The notes under the pieces were generated by a model. It was not told the DNA's origin and made no database searches. It saw only the letters and a program-made list of their open reading frames with translations. 6,194 nucleotides of DNA, from the NCBI GenBank assembly GCA_002773655.1, contig PFAR01000029.1, positions 1 through 6,194 of the forward strand, in the 5' to 3' direction. Made by a program: the position numbers and the translations under genes. This document shows positions 1-6,143 of this stretch, one piece after another; positions within the stretch are counted from its first letter, which is position 1, and every line of letters starts with the position of its first letter. The stretch is from Candidatus Falkowbacteria bacterium CG10_big_fil_rev_8_21_14_0_10_43_10 (GTDB lineage Bacteria > Patescibacteriota > Patescibacteriia > Patescibacteriales > XYC2-FULL-47-12).

Positions 1-2172
1 CAAAGCTTCCGTCAATTGTTCCAGTGAAAAATTTATCGTGCGCAATTTTTCAAAATCGTCATCACTAATAGTTTGATTTGCCAGTTCCTGCCCGGCAATA
101 TCTTTAAAAAATTGCAAAGATTCAACTAAAATTTTATACCGATATGAAAAATCTTCCGGCATTAAATTTCTCTGCGCCAAACCGGTTTGCGTCATTTCAG
201 CCAACGCGCTCAGCCGATTCCAAAAAGTTAAATCCGGCTCCACGTATCCTTTCACCACCGGCGGCATTGGTATATCCGTATCGCCGCCGCCGCCTTTTTC
301 CGCGTACGATTGCTTGGCGTAGAGCAAGGTATCATGCTTTAACTCAGTATAAGAGCCGAGTACTGTTCCCAAGCTTTTCTTCTGCCAGGCCGGGGTAGTC
401 ATAAACAACGGATAACCGTCGGCATAAGCCGACAACAGCGGACGCAGACAGTTCAACCAGCTCCAATAAATATTTTTAGTCCAAACATCCTGGCCATAGC
501 CGGCAAATTCACTCTGCAGTTGGGTATAAACTTTAGCGATAACTTTATCAGACTGCCTGCCTTGTTGGGCAATTCTCTCTAGATTGTTAACCCACTCATC
601 CAAATATGATTTAACAACGGTATTATCGGGGTTAAGCAGAGAGACCGGCATTAACGCGGTCGGCATAGTCGGCAGTTTTTGTCCGGTTTCCAGGTCAGGC
701 GCTTCATCGCCCTGCGTCAACCGGTTGAGAATGTAAGCGTCCGGCGTAAATCGCTGGCCCATGAAGCGAAATTGCAGAGTATTTTTTAATAATTCGTCTT
801 TGGTGGCGCTGTCGTAATTTTTCATGTCAATAACTTCGGATAAAATGCGCGGCACAGGCAATTCTTTTACGGCTTGAGCAATAAACTGCTGTAACAAATT
901 ATCATCAGCTAGCCGATTTATGCTGGCCGCATCGCCATAAACAGTTTTAATCAGCGGCGTATATTGATAAGCGGTTGCGTCATCAGTTTCGCCCACAAAA
1001 AAATCAATGGTAGCGGACATATCCGCCCAAATAGCGGCGGCGGTCGTGTCATTGACTTTGATATTATTGATTTGAGCCGTAGCTAAAATAGCATCGCGCG
1101 TCAATTCAGCGCTGTTCAAGCTAAACCCCATCCGGCCGTACCACATCATGGCGACAAAGTAGCTCTTTAAAACGTCATTTTTGGTGTAGTGCGAGCGGGG
1201 CGTAAACTGCGTGTAATCGTTTTCAAATTCCGGACGCAATGGAGAAAAAAGCGGCGATGGTGCAACACCTTTAGCTTCGCTGATTAAACCCAATTCTCGC
1301 TTGGCCGTCTCATAAATATCATCGCTGAGTTCAATACCGGCATAATTTTTATCTAATAAACTAAAGCTAAACCGGCCTTCGCTGTTTTTTATTTTCTGCG
1401 CCGCTATGGCGTCTAAATATTGAGCGAATGTTTCATAATCCGCCGGCGATACGCTTACTTCAGCCGACTGGCTGCCGGCATTCAGCGCTACCAGCGGCAC
1501 CAAATGAAAAACCGCCAAACGCTGATAAGAATCTTTTAATTTCTGATCCGTGGCGGCGTTATAATTATTGATTGAATCCAAAAACAAAGCCCGGGCCATT
1601 TCGGTCAGCATCGGCTGAAATTTTGTTTCTTCTATTTTTTGGAAACTGCGATCAGCTAAAATATGATACAGATGCAAAGCAAAATCGCTGGAGATAAAAA
1701 TAGCGTTTTGCGGTTTGCGGTAATACGGACTAAAACTGCCGGCAAAAGAACGATATGTATCCACAAAGTCATCAGTCTGCCCATAATCTGTTTGCTCGCC
1801 AATGATATTGTTATCAGTCAAAAAGAGTCCCTGCTCCTCCAGCGCCGCCTGCTGCGCCGCGCTCAAATTAATACCATCGCCGGTGAAATCCTGTAAATTT
1901 GCCAGTTTGTTTATTTTTACAGCCGTACGCGGTATCTGCGGACTGACATCGCTACCGGCGGCGGCCGCTTGAGCAAAAACCGGCTGAGTTAGTGAAAAAT
2001 AAAAAAGGCCGGTCTTGCCTTCGCTTTCTGCATTATTGCTATTAGTGCCAGTATTATTATGACTCAAAAACAAAAAGCCGCCGGCGCAGAGCGCGACGAC
2101 TGCTACGGCTACTGTCACTGACGCGGCGATTTTGTGAGTGATAACGTAATCCAGTATTTTTCTAATTGGCAT
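1..2172 (-). CDS. DUF3160 family protein, membrane-anchored, C-terminus cut by window edge
   Basis: The frame is open for 724 codons from an ATG at 2172 to the window edge, with no stop, so the C-terminus is missing. The N-terminus is basic (MPIRK) followed by one hydrophobic segment at about residues 15-36, which suggests an anchor with the bulk of the protein outside the cytoplasm. I assign DUF3160 from recalled family signatures: PRSHYT (325-330) followed by AMMWYGRM (341-348), FMGQRFTPDAY (470-480) and LGSYTELKHDTLLYAKQSYA (605-624). The family function is unknown; these are large proteins seen in Patescibacteria and some other bacteria, so no reaction is proposed. The VALC sequence around Cys29 does not make a good lipobox. 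A second signal-like stretch ending VFAQA lies at about residues 61-65. The start has no Shine-Dalgarno; upstream is an AT-rich run containing eight T in a row. It lies 58 bp after the translin gene and is possibly co-transcribed with it. Family assignment is confident; function is not known. Confidence 0.88.
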   Translation of the reverse strand, partial: MPIRKILDYVITHKIAASVTVAVAVVALCAGGFLFLSHNNTGTNSNNAESEGKTGLFYFSLTQPVFAQAAAAGSDVSPQIPRTAVKINKLANLQDFTGDGINLSAAQQAALEEQGLFLTDNNIIGEQTDYGQTDDFVDTYRSFAGSFSPYYRKPQNAIFISSDFALHLYHILADRSFQKIEETKFQPMLTEMARALFLDSINNYNAATDQKLKDSYQRLAVFHLVPLVALNAGSQSAEVSVSPADYETFAQYLDAIAAQKIKNSEGRFSFSLLDKNYAGIELSDDIYETAKRELGLISEAKGVAPSPLFSPLRPEFENDYTQFTPRSHYTKNDVLKSYFVAMMWYGRMGFSLNSAELTRDAILATAQINNIKVNDTTAAAIWADMSATIDFFVGETDDATAYQYTPLIKTVYGDAASINRLADDNLLQQFIAQAVKELPVPRILSEVIDMKNYDSATKDELLKNTLQFRFMGQRFTPDAYILNRLTQGDEAPDLETGQKLPTMPTALMPVSLLNPDNTVVKSYLDEWVNNLERIAQQGRQSDKVIAKVYTQLQSEFAGYGQDVWTKNIYWSWLNCLRPLLSAYADGYPLFMTTPAWQKKSLGTVLGSYTELKHDTLLYAKQSYAEKGGGGDTDIPMPPVVKGYVEPDLTFWNRLSALAEMTQTGLAQRNLMPEDFSYRYKILVESLQFFKDIAGQELANQTISDDDFEKLRTINFSLEQLTEAL

Positions 2173-2230
2173 AAAAATATTTAAAAAAAATTCTAATATC
2201 CCAATTAATACCTCGTATATCTCTGAATTC

Positions 2231-2806
2231 CTAATTCCTCATTCTAATTTTTACCTCATACATAATCTGCTCAATTTTCCTTAAATTCTGCTTCGCCTGG
2301 TCATACTTGGTGCGCAGATAACCGGTAATATCAAACTCAACTAGTTCGGCTAAAACGTCCGTAATGATATTTTTAATTTTTTCCACTTCCTTAAAATTAC
2401 CCTTGGCCGCCTCGTTGGTAGCGAGGCGCACCAATTCTCCAGTAGTGTCGGAAATGCCGCCCAGATAAGCGTCCACGCTTAAAGTTATATCTTTTATTTT
2501 ATCAATTTTCTCTCCGTTGATTATATTAAAAAACATCCTTGCCTCAACATACTCTTCCACGCCGGCGTTATAAGCGCCTTCTTTTATCAGTCGGCTATAG
2601 CCGAATTTTTTCTCCATTTCTTTTAAAGTATTTTCTATTTCATTTATAGAATTTTCAGCGGTTTTAACATCCCCGCGGTGCAGGGAAAAAATAACGCGCT
2701 TGGAGTCGTGCAAAATAATATTGGCGCGGCTGATAATTTGCCGCCGCTCGCCGGTATTCTGGTCATAGTCTTTTTTTAGTTTTTGAAAAAATTTTTTGTT
2801 AAGCAT
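2231..2806 (-). CDS. translin/Trax family protein (predicted RNA-binding, possible RNase)
   Basis: This is a 191-residue, largely helical, charged protein. The diagnostic stretches are GAYNAGVEEYVEARMFF (about 78-93, counted from the ATG) and LGGISDTTGELVRLATNEA (115-133), which match the conserved core of eukaryotic translin/Trax and archaeal translin-like proteins. The family makes ring- or barrel-shaped oligomers that bind single-stranded nucleic acid; in C3PO the Trax subunit is the RNase. The acidic residues E85, E88 (EYVE) and D120, E124 (DTTGE) have the spacing of the Trax active-site residues, so catalytic competence is plausible but inferred. Automated annotation sometimes mislabels this family as haloacid dehalogenase. 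I choose the ATG at 2806; an in-frame TTG at 2830 would add eight residues, but those lie inside the neighbouring inverted repeat. Neither start has a clear ribosome binding site. Downstream is DUF3160; upstream are the GxxExxY cassette and pilB. Confidence 0.82.
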   Translation of the reverse strand: MLNKKFFQKLKKDYDQNTGERRQIISRANIILHDSKRVIFSLHRGDVKTAENSINEIENTLKEMEKKFGYSRLIKEGAYNAGVEEYVEARMFFNIINGEKIDKIKDITLSVDAYLGGISDTTGELVRLATNEAAKGNFKEVEKIKNIITDVLAELVEFDITGYLRTKYDQAKQNLRKIEQIMYEVKIRMRN

Positions 2807-2811
2807 ACTTT

Positions 2812-2852
2812 TTATAATGCAAATCCGCAAATTACATGCAAATACTGCAAAA
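2812..2852. repeat. left inverted repeat of the GxxExxY cassette
   Basis: On the + strand this repeat begins TTATAATGCAAAT and ends CATGCAAATACTGCAAAA. It aligns to the reverse complement of 3281-3323 with 38 identical columns, three mismatches and two single-base gaps. It contains two copies of ATGCAAAT (2817-2824 and 2836-2843), and a third lies just inside it at 2861-2868. Its outer end is 5 bases upstream of the translin ATG, and the alternative TTG start of translin (2830) lies within it. Confidence 0.85.
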
Positions 2853-2857
2853 ATTAA

Positions 2858-3265
2858 TTAATGCAAATGGTCTTTTTTATAATACAGACTATTTAGAACT
2901 CTTTTGGGCACTAACCTTGGTTGCCGAAAATTAACCAAAATCCCTAAATGCAAGTTTAACGTCACTAAATACCTTTTAACTTGATAATAATCCTCTTTTG
3001 TTAAAGAATCTTTTGCCTTAAATTCTATCACAATTTTATCATCAATTATGAAATCAACCACGCATCTTATGTTGCCAATCCCGTATTGATGATCTTCAAA
3101 CCTATATTCTCGTACATACTTTATTCCTTGTTGCCGCAATAATTTTTCAAAATAATCCCCATACTGTTTTTCATTGCGAAAATGGCCTAAATCTTTATGC
3201 GTTTGAAATAGTAATCCGACTATTTCATAAGATAATTCTTTGTATACGCATTTATCTTCTTCTAT
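2858..3265 (-). CDS. GxxExxY family protein (PD-(D/E)XK nuclease-like), non-standard start
   Basis: The frame is open from 3337 to a TAA at 2858-2860. The domain reads from KELSYEIVGLLFQTHKDLG (residues 9-27, counting ATA at 3265 as residue 1) through GHFRNEKQY (27-35), which keeps the E and Y of the family motif, to VDFIIDDKIVIEFKAKD (70-86) and LGILVNFRQP (107-116). D71, E81 and K83 form a D-x9-E-x-K core typical of PD-(D/E)XK folds. The family is common in Patescibacteria and its function is not established. The only standard start in the frame, TTG at 3139, would give 93 residues and remove the first helix and the GxxExxY motif, so I reject it. No in-frame ATG, GTG or TTG lies farther upstream. 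I place the start at ATA 3265 because AGG sits 6 bases before it; ATT at 3268 is the alternative. A mutated start codon or a single-base frameshift is equally possible, so this may be a recent pseudogene. Confidence 0.7.
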   Translation of the reverse strand: MEEDKCVYKELSYEIVGLLFQTHKDLGHFRNEKQYGDYFEKLLRQQGIKYVREYRFEDHQYGIGNIRCVVDFIIDDKIVIEFKAKDSLTKEDYYQVKRYLVTLNLHLGILVNFRQPRLVPKRVLNSLYYKKDHLH

Positions 3266-3271
3266 AATTTG

Positions 3272-3274
3272 CCT
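3272..3274 (-). promoter_or_regulatory. weak Shine-Dalgarno deciding the GxxExxY start
   Basis: On the minus strand TTAGGCAAATTATAGAAG places AGG six bases before the ATA codon at 3265. It is the only Shine-Dalgarno-like match ahead of the conserved domain. It is short and could be chance. Confidence 0.3.
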
Positions 3275-3280
3275 AAGAAC

Positions 3281-3323
3281 TTTTGTAGTATTTGCATGCT
3301 CATTTGAGGTATTTGCATTATAA
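3281..3323. repeat. right inverted repeat of the GxxExxY cassette
   Basis: This is the 43-bp partner of 2812-2852 in inverted orientation. On the + strand it carries ATTTGCAT at 3290-3297 and 3311-3318 and ends ATTTGCATTATAA, the exact reverse complement of the first 13 bases of the left repeat. It starts one base beyond the pilB stop codon. On the minus strand it contains three ATG codons opening an 18-codon frame (3318 down to 3262) that is out of frame with the GxxExxY domain. Confidence 0.85.
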
Positions 3324-3324
3324 T

Positions 3325-5034
3325 TTACTCTGCCACTCTAAGCACCTCATCCACGGTGGTAATGCCCTGCATCGCTTTTAATATTCCGTCCTGCGCCATA
3401 GTCAGCATGCCTCTTTGGGCGGCTACTCTCTGGATATCAAACTCACTGACCTTGCCCGCCTGAATTAATTTTTCTATTTCGGCGTCCATAGCCATTATTT
3501 CATAAATGCCGACCCTCCCTTTATAACCCAGCTCTTGGCAGGCTTCGCAGCCTTTGCCTTTATAAAATTTAGCGTTGGCTATGTCAAACTTCCGGCGGTT
3601 CTCTTCGTTCAGACTGGCTATTATCTCTCCAACTTTTCTTTTCTGCTCTTCGGTTAAAGGCGCCTCCTGCTTGCATTTTTCACAAATCCGGCGGATCAAG
3701 CGCTGGCCGATCATGGCGTTTAAGGCCGGCGCCAGCAAAAACGGCTTTACTCCCATGGAAAGCAGGCGGGGAATAGTGCCGGAAGCGTCATTCGTATGAA
3801 TGGTAGATAAAACCAAATGGCCCGTCAAAGCCGCTTGAATAGCAATCTCGGCTGTTTCTAAATCGCGAATTTCACCGACCATAATAATGTCCGGATCCTG
3901 GCGCACGATCGAGCGCAACCCTTTGGCAAAAGTGTAATTATCGCCTACCTGGCTCTGATTTACGCCTGTGAGCTGGTATTCAATCGGGTCTTCAATGGTA
4001 ATAATCTTCGTTTCCGGCTTATTAAGCTTTAATAAAATTGAATATAGAGTGGTTGTTTTGCCGGAGCCGGTGGGACCGGTGGTTATAATCATGCCGTTAG
4101 GCCGCTCAATTTGGTGCTTTAATTCGTGGTAGGCTTTATCCCATAAGCCCAAATCTGAAAAGGAAATATTTTCCTTGGCCGAATCAAGCAGGCGCATAAC
4201 CACGCTTTCGCCATAGGCCGTAGGAAGAAAAGAGGCGCGGATATCAATCTTGCGTTCTTTCATAATTATGGCGAAGCGGCCGTCCTGCGGGCGATCATCA
4301 ATATTAATTTTTACTTTAGCCAGAAGCTTCATCCGGGAAATAACCTTGGGCCAAATATTCTTTTCTAAAATAGCCGCGTCGTGCAGGACGCCGTCTATCC
4401 GGAGACGGACTTTTATGTCTTTTTCTTCGCCCTCAATATGGATGTCAGAGGAGCGGGACTTGACGGCGGCGGCTAATATCATGGAAACTATCTGGCTGAC
4501 ATCAGTGCGGGCAATCACATCCTGCAGTTCCTTAAAGCTGTCAAAACTTTCACTGTACTTATTCAATTCCTCTTCGCTGACCTTAACTCCCCGCACAATT
4601 TCCCGCGGCTTAGGCAAAATTTTATAAAGCTTTTGCGCGGCCTTAAGGCTGTTTTCGGATATGAGATACATCCTGCCCTGGCAATGGAGTTCTTGGGATA
4701 TTTTTTCCACCGCTTCAGCCGCCGCGTTATTCCGCTCCGCCGCCCCCAGCCGAAAGCTATCGCCGTCATAGAAAAAACAGACGGCTTTTAACCGCCTACT
4801 TTCCTCTTCGGAAACTTTAGAGAGCGCTTCCGGGCTGATTGGGAAACCAACGAGATTAATATAGGGCAACCCCTGGCTCTTAGCTTTTTCTTCTATTTCT
4901 TTCTCAACTTCCTTAACCTTTATCTCGGTTTCTTTAGTTTTAAGCTTCTGCTGAACAGTTTCCCGGCCTTTAGTTTTTTGTTCGGCATCATTCCCCTCCG
5001 CCAGATCTTCAATTGATTGAAAACTATCGGTCAT
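3325..5034 (-). CDS. pilB: type IV pilus assembly / type II secretion ATPase, PilB/GspE family
   Basis: This is the cytoplasmic hexameric ATPase that powers pilin polymerisation at the inner membrane; pili of this type are widespread in Patescibacteria. Numbered from the TTG at 5040 (subtract 2 for the ATG at 5034), the protein has a charged, probably disordered N-terminus rich in K and E (10-55), an N1-type domain (about 57-140), and an N2 domain with SSDIHIEGEE (197-206). The core motor follows: Walker A GPTGSGKTT (322-330), Asp box ITIEDPIEY (347-355), Walker B DPDIIMVGEIRD (382-393) and His box TGHLVLSTIHTND (406-418). C453-x2-C456 and C498-x2-C501 form the zinc tetracysteine typical of PilB/GspE and absent from PilT. 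All key residues are present and the length is normal. The ATG at 5034 is preferred; a TTG at 5040 would add two residues and sits nine bases after a GGA. No pilin or PilC gene is in view, so pilus versus secretion role rests on the family. Confidence 0.95.
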   Translation of the reverse strand: MTDSFQSIEDLAEGNDAEQKTKGRETVQQKLKTKETEIKVKEVEKEIEEKAKSQGLPYINLVGFPISPEALSKVSEEESRRLKAVCFFYDGDSFRLGAAERNNAAAEAVEKISQELHCQGRMYLISENSLKAAQKLYKILPKPREIVRGVKVSEEELNKYSESFDSFKELQDVIARTDVSQIVSMILAAAVKSRSSDIHIEGEEKDIKVRLRIDGVLHDAAILEKNIWPKVISRMKLLAKVKINIDDRPQDGRFAIIMKERKIDIRASFLPTAYGESVVMRLLDSAKENISFSDLGLWDKAYHELKHQIERPNGMIITTGPTGSGKTTTLYSILLKLNKPETKIITIEDPIEYQLTGVNQSQVGDNYTFAKGLRSIVRQDPDIIMVGEIRDLETAEIAIQAALTGHLVLSTIHTNDASGTIPRLLSMGVKPFLLAPALNAMIGQRLIRRICEKCKQEAPLTEEQKRKVGEIIASLNEENRRKFDIANAKFYKGKGCEACQELGYKGRVGIYEIMAMDAEIEKLIQAGKVSEFDIQRVAAQRGMLTMAQDGILKAMQGITTVDEVLRVAE

Positions 5035-5068
5035 AAACAAAATTTATTTTCCATTATTAAAATTTTTA

Positions 5069-6037
5069 TTAAGATTTTTTAACCACTAAGCTGCCGGCAA
5101 AACTTTTTGGGTTCCCCTTGATCAGCACTATAAAAAATATTGTCCAAAAAACTTCGTTGAGCGATGATAAAATTCCTCCCGCTACCGCCACCGCTATAAA
5201 TAAAATCAACATTCCCAGCATTAAAACAAACGTCAAACCCGCCACAAAAGCCAACTTATAAAATAAAAACATTAAAAACACAAAGGGAATCGCGATAGCG
5301 GAAATGAGCATCAAGATGGAAAAACTCAGGATGAAATTTATTATTAAAATAACAATTCCCGCCTCCAAGCTGATCCAAAGTCTGCTTTTCAATAAAGCCA
5401 AGCCCGACTTTATGGCATCTATAAAGCGAAACCCTTTAATGACATTATAGAACAGGCTGTATTTGGTAATAAGAATAACCAGGATTGAAGCCGCCAAGAC
5501 CAAAACAGTGATTATATAATAACTTATCCGCAGCGAATTATTAAAAGAATAATACCAGCTTAAAAGCCAGGGGATCGACAATAAAGCAAATAAGAAAAAA
5601 ATTATAACTTTTTCAAGTATCTTTAAAAAACATACCGGCCAAAAATGAATTTTACCCTCATCCAGCCCTTCTTTAAAATCGGTCTTTTTACTTATGTAAA
5701 GCTTAGCCGCGCTGTTTATCAAAGCTCCCTGAGAAACCACCGCCAGCCAAAAAATAAAAACTCCCAGGACTAAAACTGTTAATAATATTAACAACCGCCA
5801 AGCCAGCCCCGATGGATCTTGCCAAGCCAGCCCCGCCATCCGGCTAAAAACGCTAAAATCAAAAACACCGGTTTCTTTTATTTTCCCCCAACTTTCCGCC
5901 AGGCTGGTCTCATTGCCATATATTTTTCCATAAATGCTGCTGGAAATAAAAGCGGCAAACAGTCCGAAAAACCAAAGATATTTATTGTTCAGCACGATTT
6001 GTACGGCGGAAATTATTATTTTTTTATAACTGATCAT
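5069..6037 (-). CDS. multi-pass integral membrane protein of unknown function
   Basis: This 322-residue hydrophobic protein has about six or seven membrane segments, at roughly 18-36, 80-103, 142-165, 172-196, 224-255, 258-288 and perhaps 294-307. The N-terminus (NNKYLWFFGLFAAF, 17-30) recalls membrane proteins often found in Patescibacteria and Firmicutes that begin with a short amphipathic helix and an NxYLWxFG-type turn. The cytoplasm-facing stretch FRFIDAIKSGLALLK (203-217) resembles the EALKRSWRL-type helix of YciC/GPDPase-membrane-domain relatives, but that is a weak resemblance and I assign no family. There are no catalytic motifs. The ATG at 6037 is secure because of the AAGGAGG just upstream. 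It is first in the row and ends 34 bp before pilB, so the two are probably co-transcribed; a role in pilus or secretion function is only a guess by position. Confidence 0.85.
   Translation of the reverse strand: MISYKKIIISAVQIVLNNKYLWFFGLFAAFISSSIYGKIYGNETSLAESWGKIKETGVFDFSVFSRMAGLAWQDPSGLAWRLLILLTVLVLGVFIFWLAVVSQGALINSAAKLYISKKTDFKEGLDEGKIHFWPVCFLKILEKVIIFFLFALLSIPWLLSWYYSFNNSLRISYYIITVLVLAASILVILITKYSLFYNVIKGFRFIDAIKSGLALLKSRLWISLEAGIVILIINFILSFSILMLISAIAIPFVFLMFLFYKLAFVAGLTFVLMLGMLILFIAVAVAGGILSSLNEVFWTIFFIVLIKGNPKSFAGSLVVKKS
5797..5835. repeat. 15-bp direct repeat inside the membrane protein gene
   Basis: GCCAAGCCAGCCCCG occurs at 5797-5811 and 5821-5835, 24 bp apart and therefore in frame. 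It encodes the two GLAW motifs at residues 69-72 and 77-80, just before the second membrane segment. It is probably a small in-frame duplication. Confidence 0.8.
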
Positions 6038-6041
6038 ATTG

Positions 6042-6048
6042 CCTCCTT
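6042..6048 (-). promoter_or_regulatory. strong ribosome binding site for the membrane protein
   Basis: AAGGAGG on the minus strand is followed by CAAT and then the ATG at 6037. It is the only full-strength Shine-Dalgarno in the window and fixes this start. Confidence 0.9.
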
Positions 6049-6061
6049 ATATTATTAAATG

Positions 6062-6091
6062 AGTCGACGACTGTTATTAAACAGGGCGACT
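6062..6091 (-). promoter_or_regulatory. stem-loop in the 5' leader of the membrane protein transcript
   Basis: Two stacked stems are visible: AGTCG (6062-6066) pairs with CGACT (6087-6091), and inside it CTGTT (6071-6075) pairs with AACAG (6080-6084) around the loop ATTA, with an unpaired 4/2 internal loop between them. It would lie at the very 5' end of a transcript started from the promoter at 6099-6127 and leaves the ribosome binding site free. Likely uses are 5'-end protection or an operator; neither is shown. Confidence 0.45.
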
Positions 6092-6098
6092 TGCTGTC

Positions 6099-6127
6099 AT
6101 TATAACAATTTTAAATAAAAATAACAA
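6099..6127 (-). promoter_or_regulatory. sigma70-type promoter with extended -10
   Basis: On the minus strand, TTGTTA (6122-6127) is followed by a 17-bp AT-rich spacer and a perfect TATAAT (6099-6104). The TG of an extended -10 lies one base before the hexamer. Transcription would start near 6091-6093, giving a leader of about 55 bases before the membrane protein ATG. This is the best promoter seen in the window and probably drives the membrane protein and pilB, perhaps also the genes beyond. Confidence 0.7.
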
Positions 6128-6143
6128 CCAATAAATCCAGCAC

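Larger units (their letters stand above)
2812..3323. mobile_element. candidate mini mobile element: GxxExxY gene bounded by long inverted repeats
   Basis: A segment of about 512 bp is bounded by inverted repeats of 41 bp (2812-2852) and 43 bp (3281-3323), and its only gene is the GxxExxY protein. It fits exactly between the pilB stop (3325-3327) and the translin ATG (2806). TTT occurs directly outside both ends (2809-2811 and 3324-3326), a possible but very weak target duplication. The interior is AT-rich: 17 of 60 bases are G or C at 3181-3240, against 28 of 60 at 4801-4860 in pilB. There is no DDE, tyrosine or HUH transposase. The inverted repeats and insertion-like position are seen directly; mobility is inferred. 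The alternative is a long RNA stem enclosing the gene, with a regulatory or stability role. Confidence 0.6.

Noticed and set aside
144..398. Open frame of 84 codons on the + strand
   Set aside because: It lies antisense within the DUF3160 gene, whose minus frame carries conserved family motifs over the same bases; the + translation is R/P-rich with no recognisable domain.
1663..1896. Open frame of 77 codons on the + strand
   Set aside because: Antisense to the intact N-terminal part of the DUF3160 gene; no domain or ribosome binding site.
2084..2090. Lipoprotein lipobox at Cys29 of the DUF3160 protein
   Set aside because: The residue before Cys is Leu rather than Gly, Ala or Ser, and the Cys lies in the middle of the hydrophobic helix.
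2858..3139. GxxExxY gene starting at TTG 3139 (93 residues)
   Set aside because: This start would remove the conserved first helix and the GxxExxY motif encoded directly upstream in the same open frame.
3262..3275. Programmed -1 frameshift joining the 18-codon frame to GxxExxY
   Set aside because: The sequence before the TAG reads C-AAA-TTA, which does not fit the X-XXY-YYZ slippery pattern; an ordinary indel or a non-standard start explains it better.
2812..3323. CRISPR array or tandem repeat from the ATGCAAAT copies
   Set aside because: The copies are too short and irregularly placed, in both orientations, and are explained by the terminal inverted repeats.
2809..3326. TTT as a target-site duplication
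   Set aside because: Three T bases in AT-rich DNA carry too little information to count as evidence; kept only as a note.
4250..4627. Open frame of 125 codons on the + strand, with smaller ones at 3575-3799 (+) and 4563-4769 (-)
   Set aside because: All overlap the pilB frame, which is fully supported by its motifs; these are shadows in other frames.
5031..5054. Seven-codon frame MENKFCL whose TGA overlaps the pilB ATG
   Set aside because: No ribosome binding site and very short; an ATGA overlap can arise by chance in AT-rich DNA.
5819..6058. Open frame of 79 codons on the + strand
   Set aside because: Antisense to the start, ribosome binding site and first membrane segments of the membrane protein gene.
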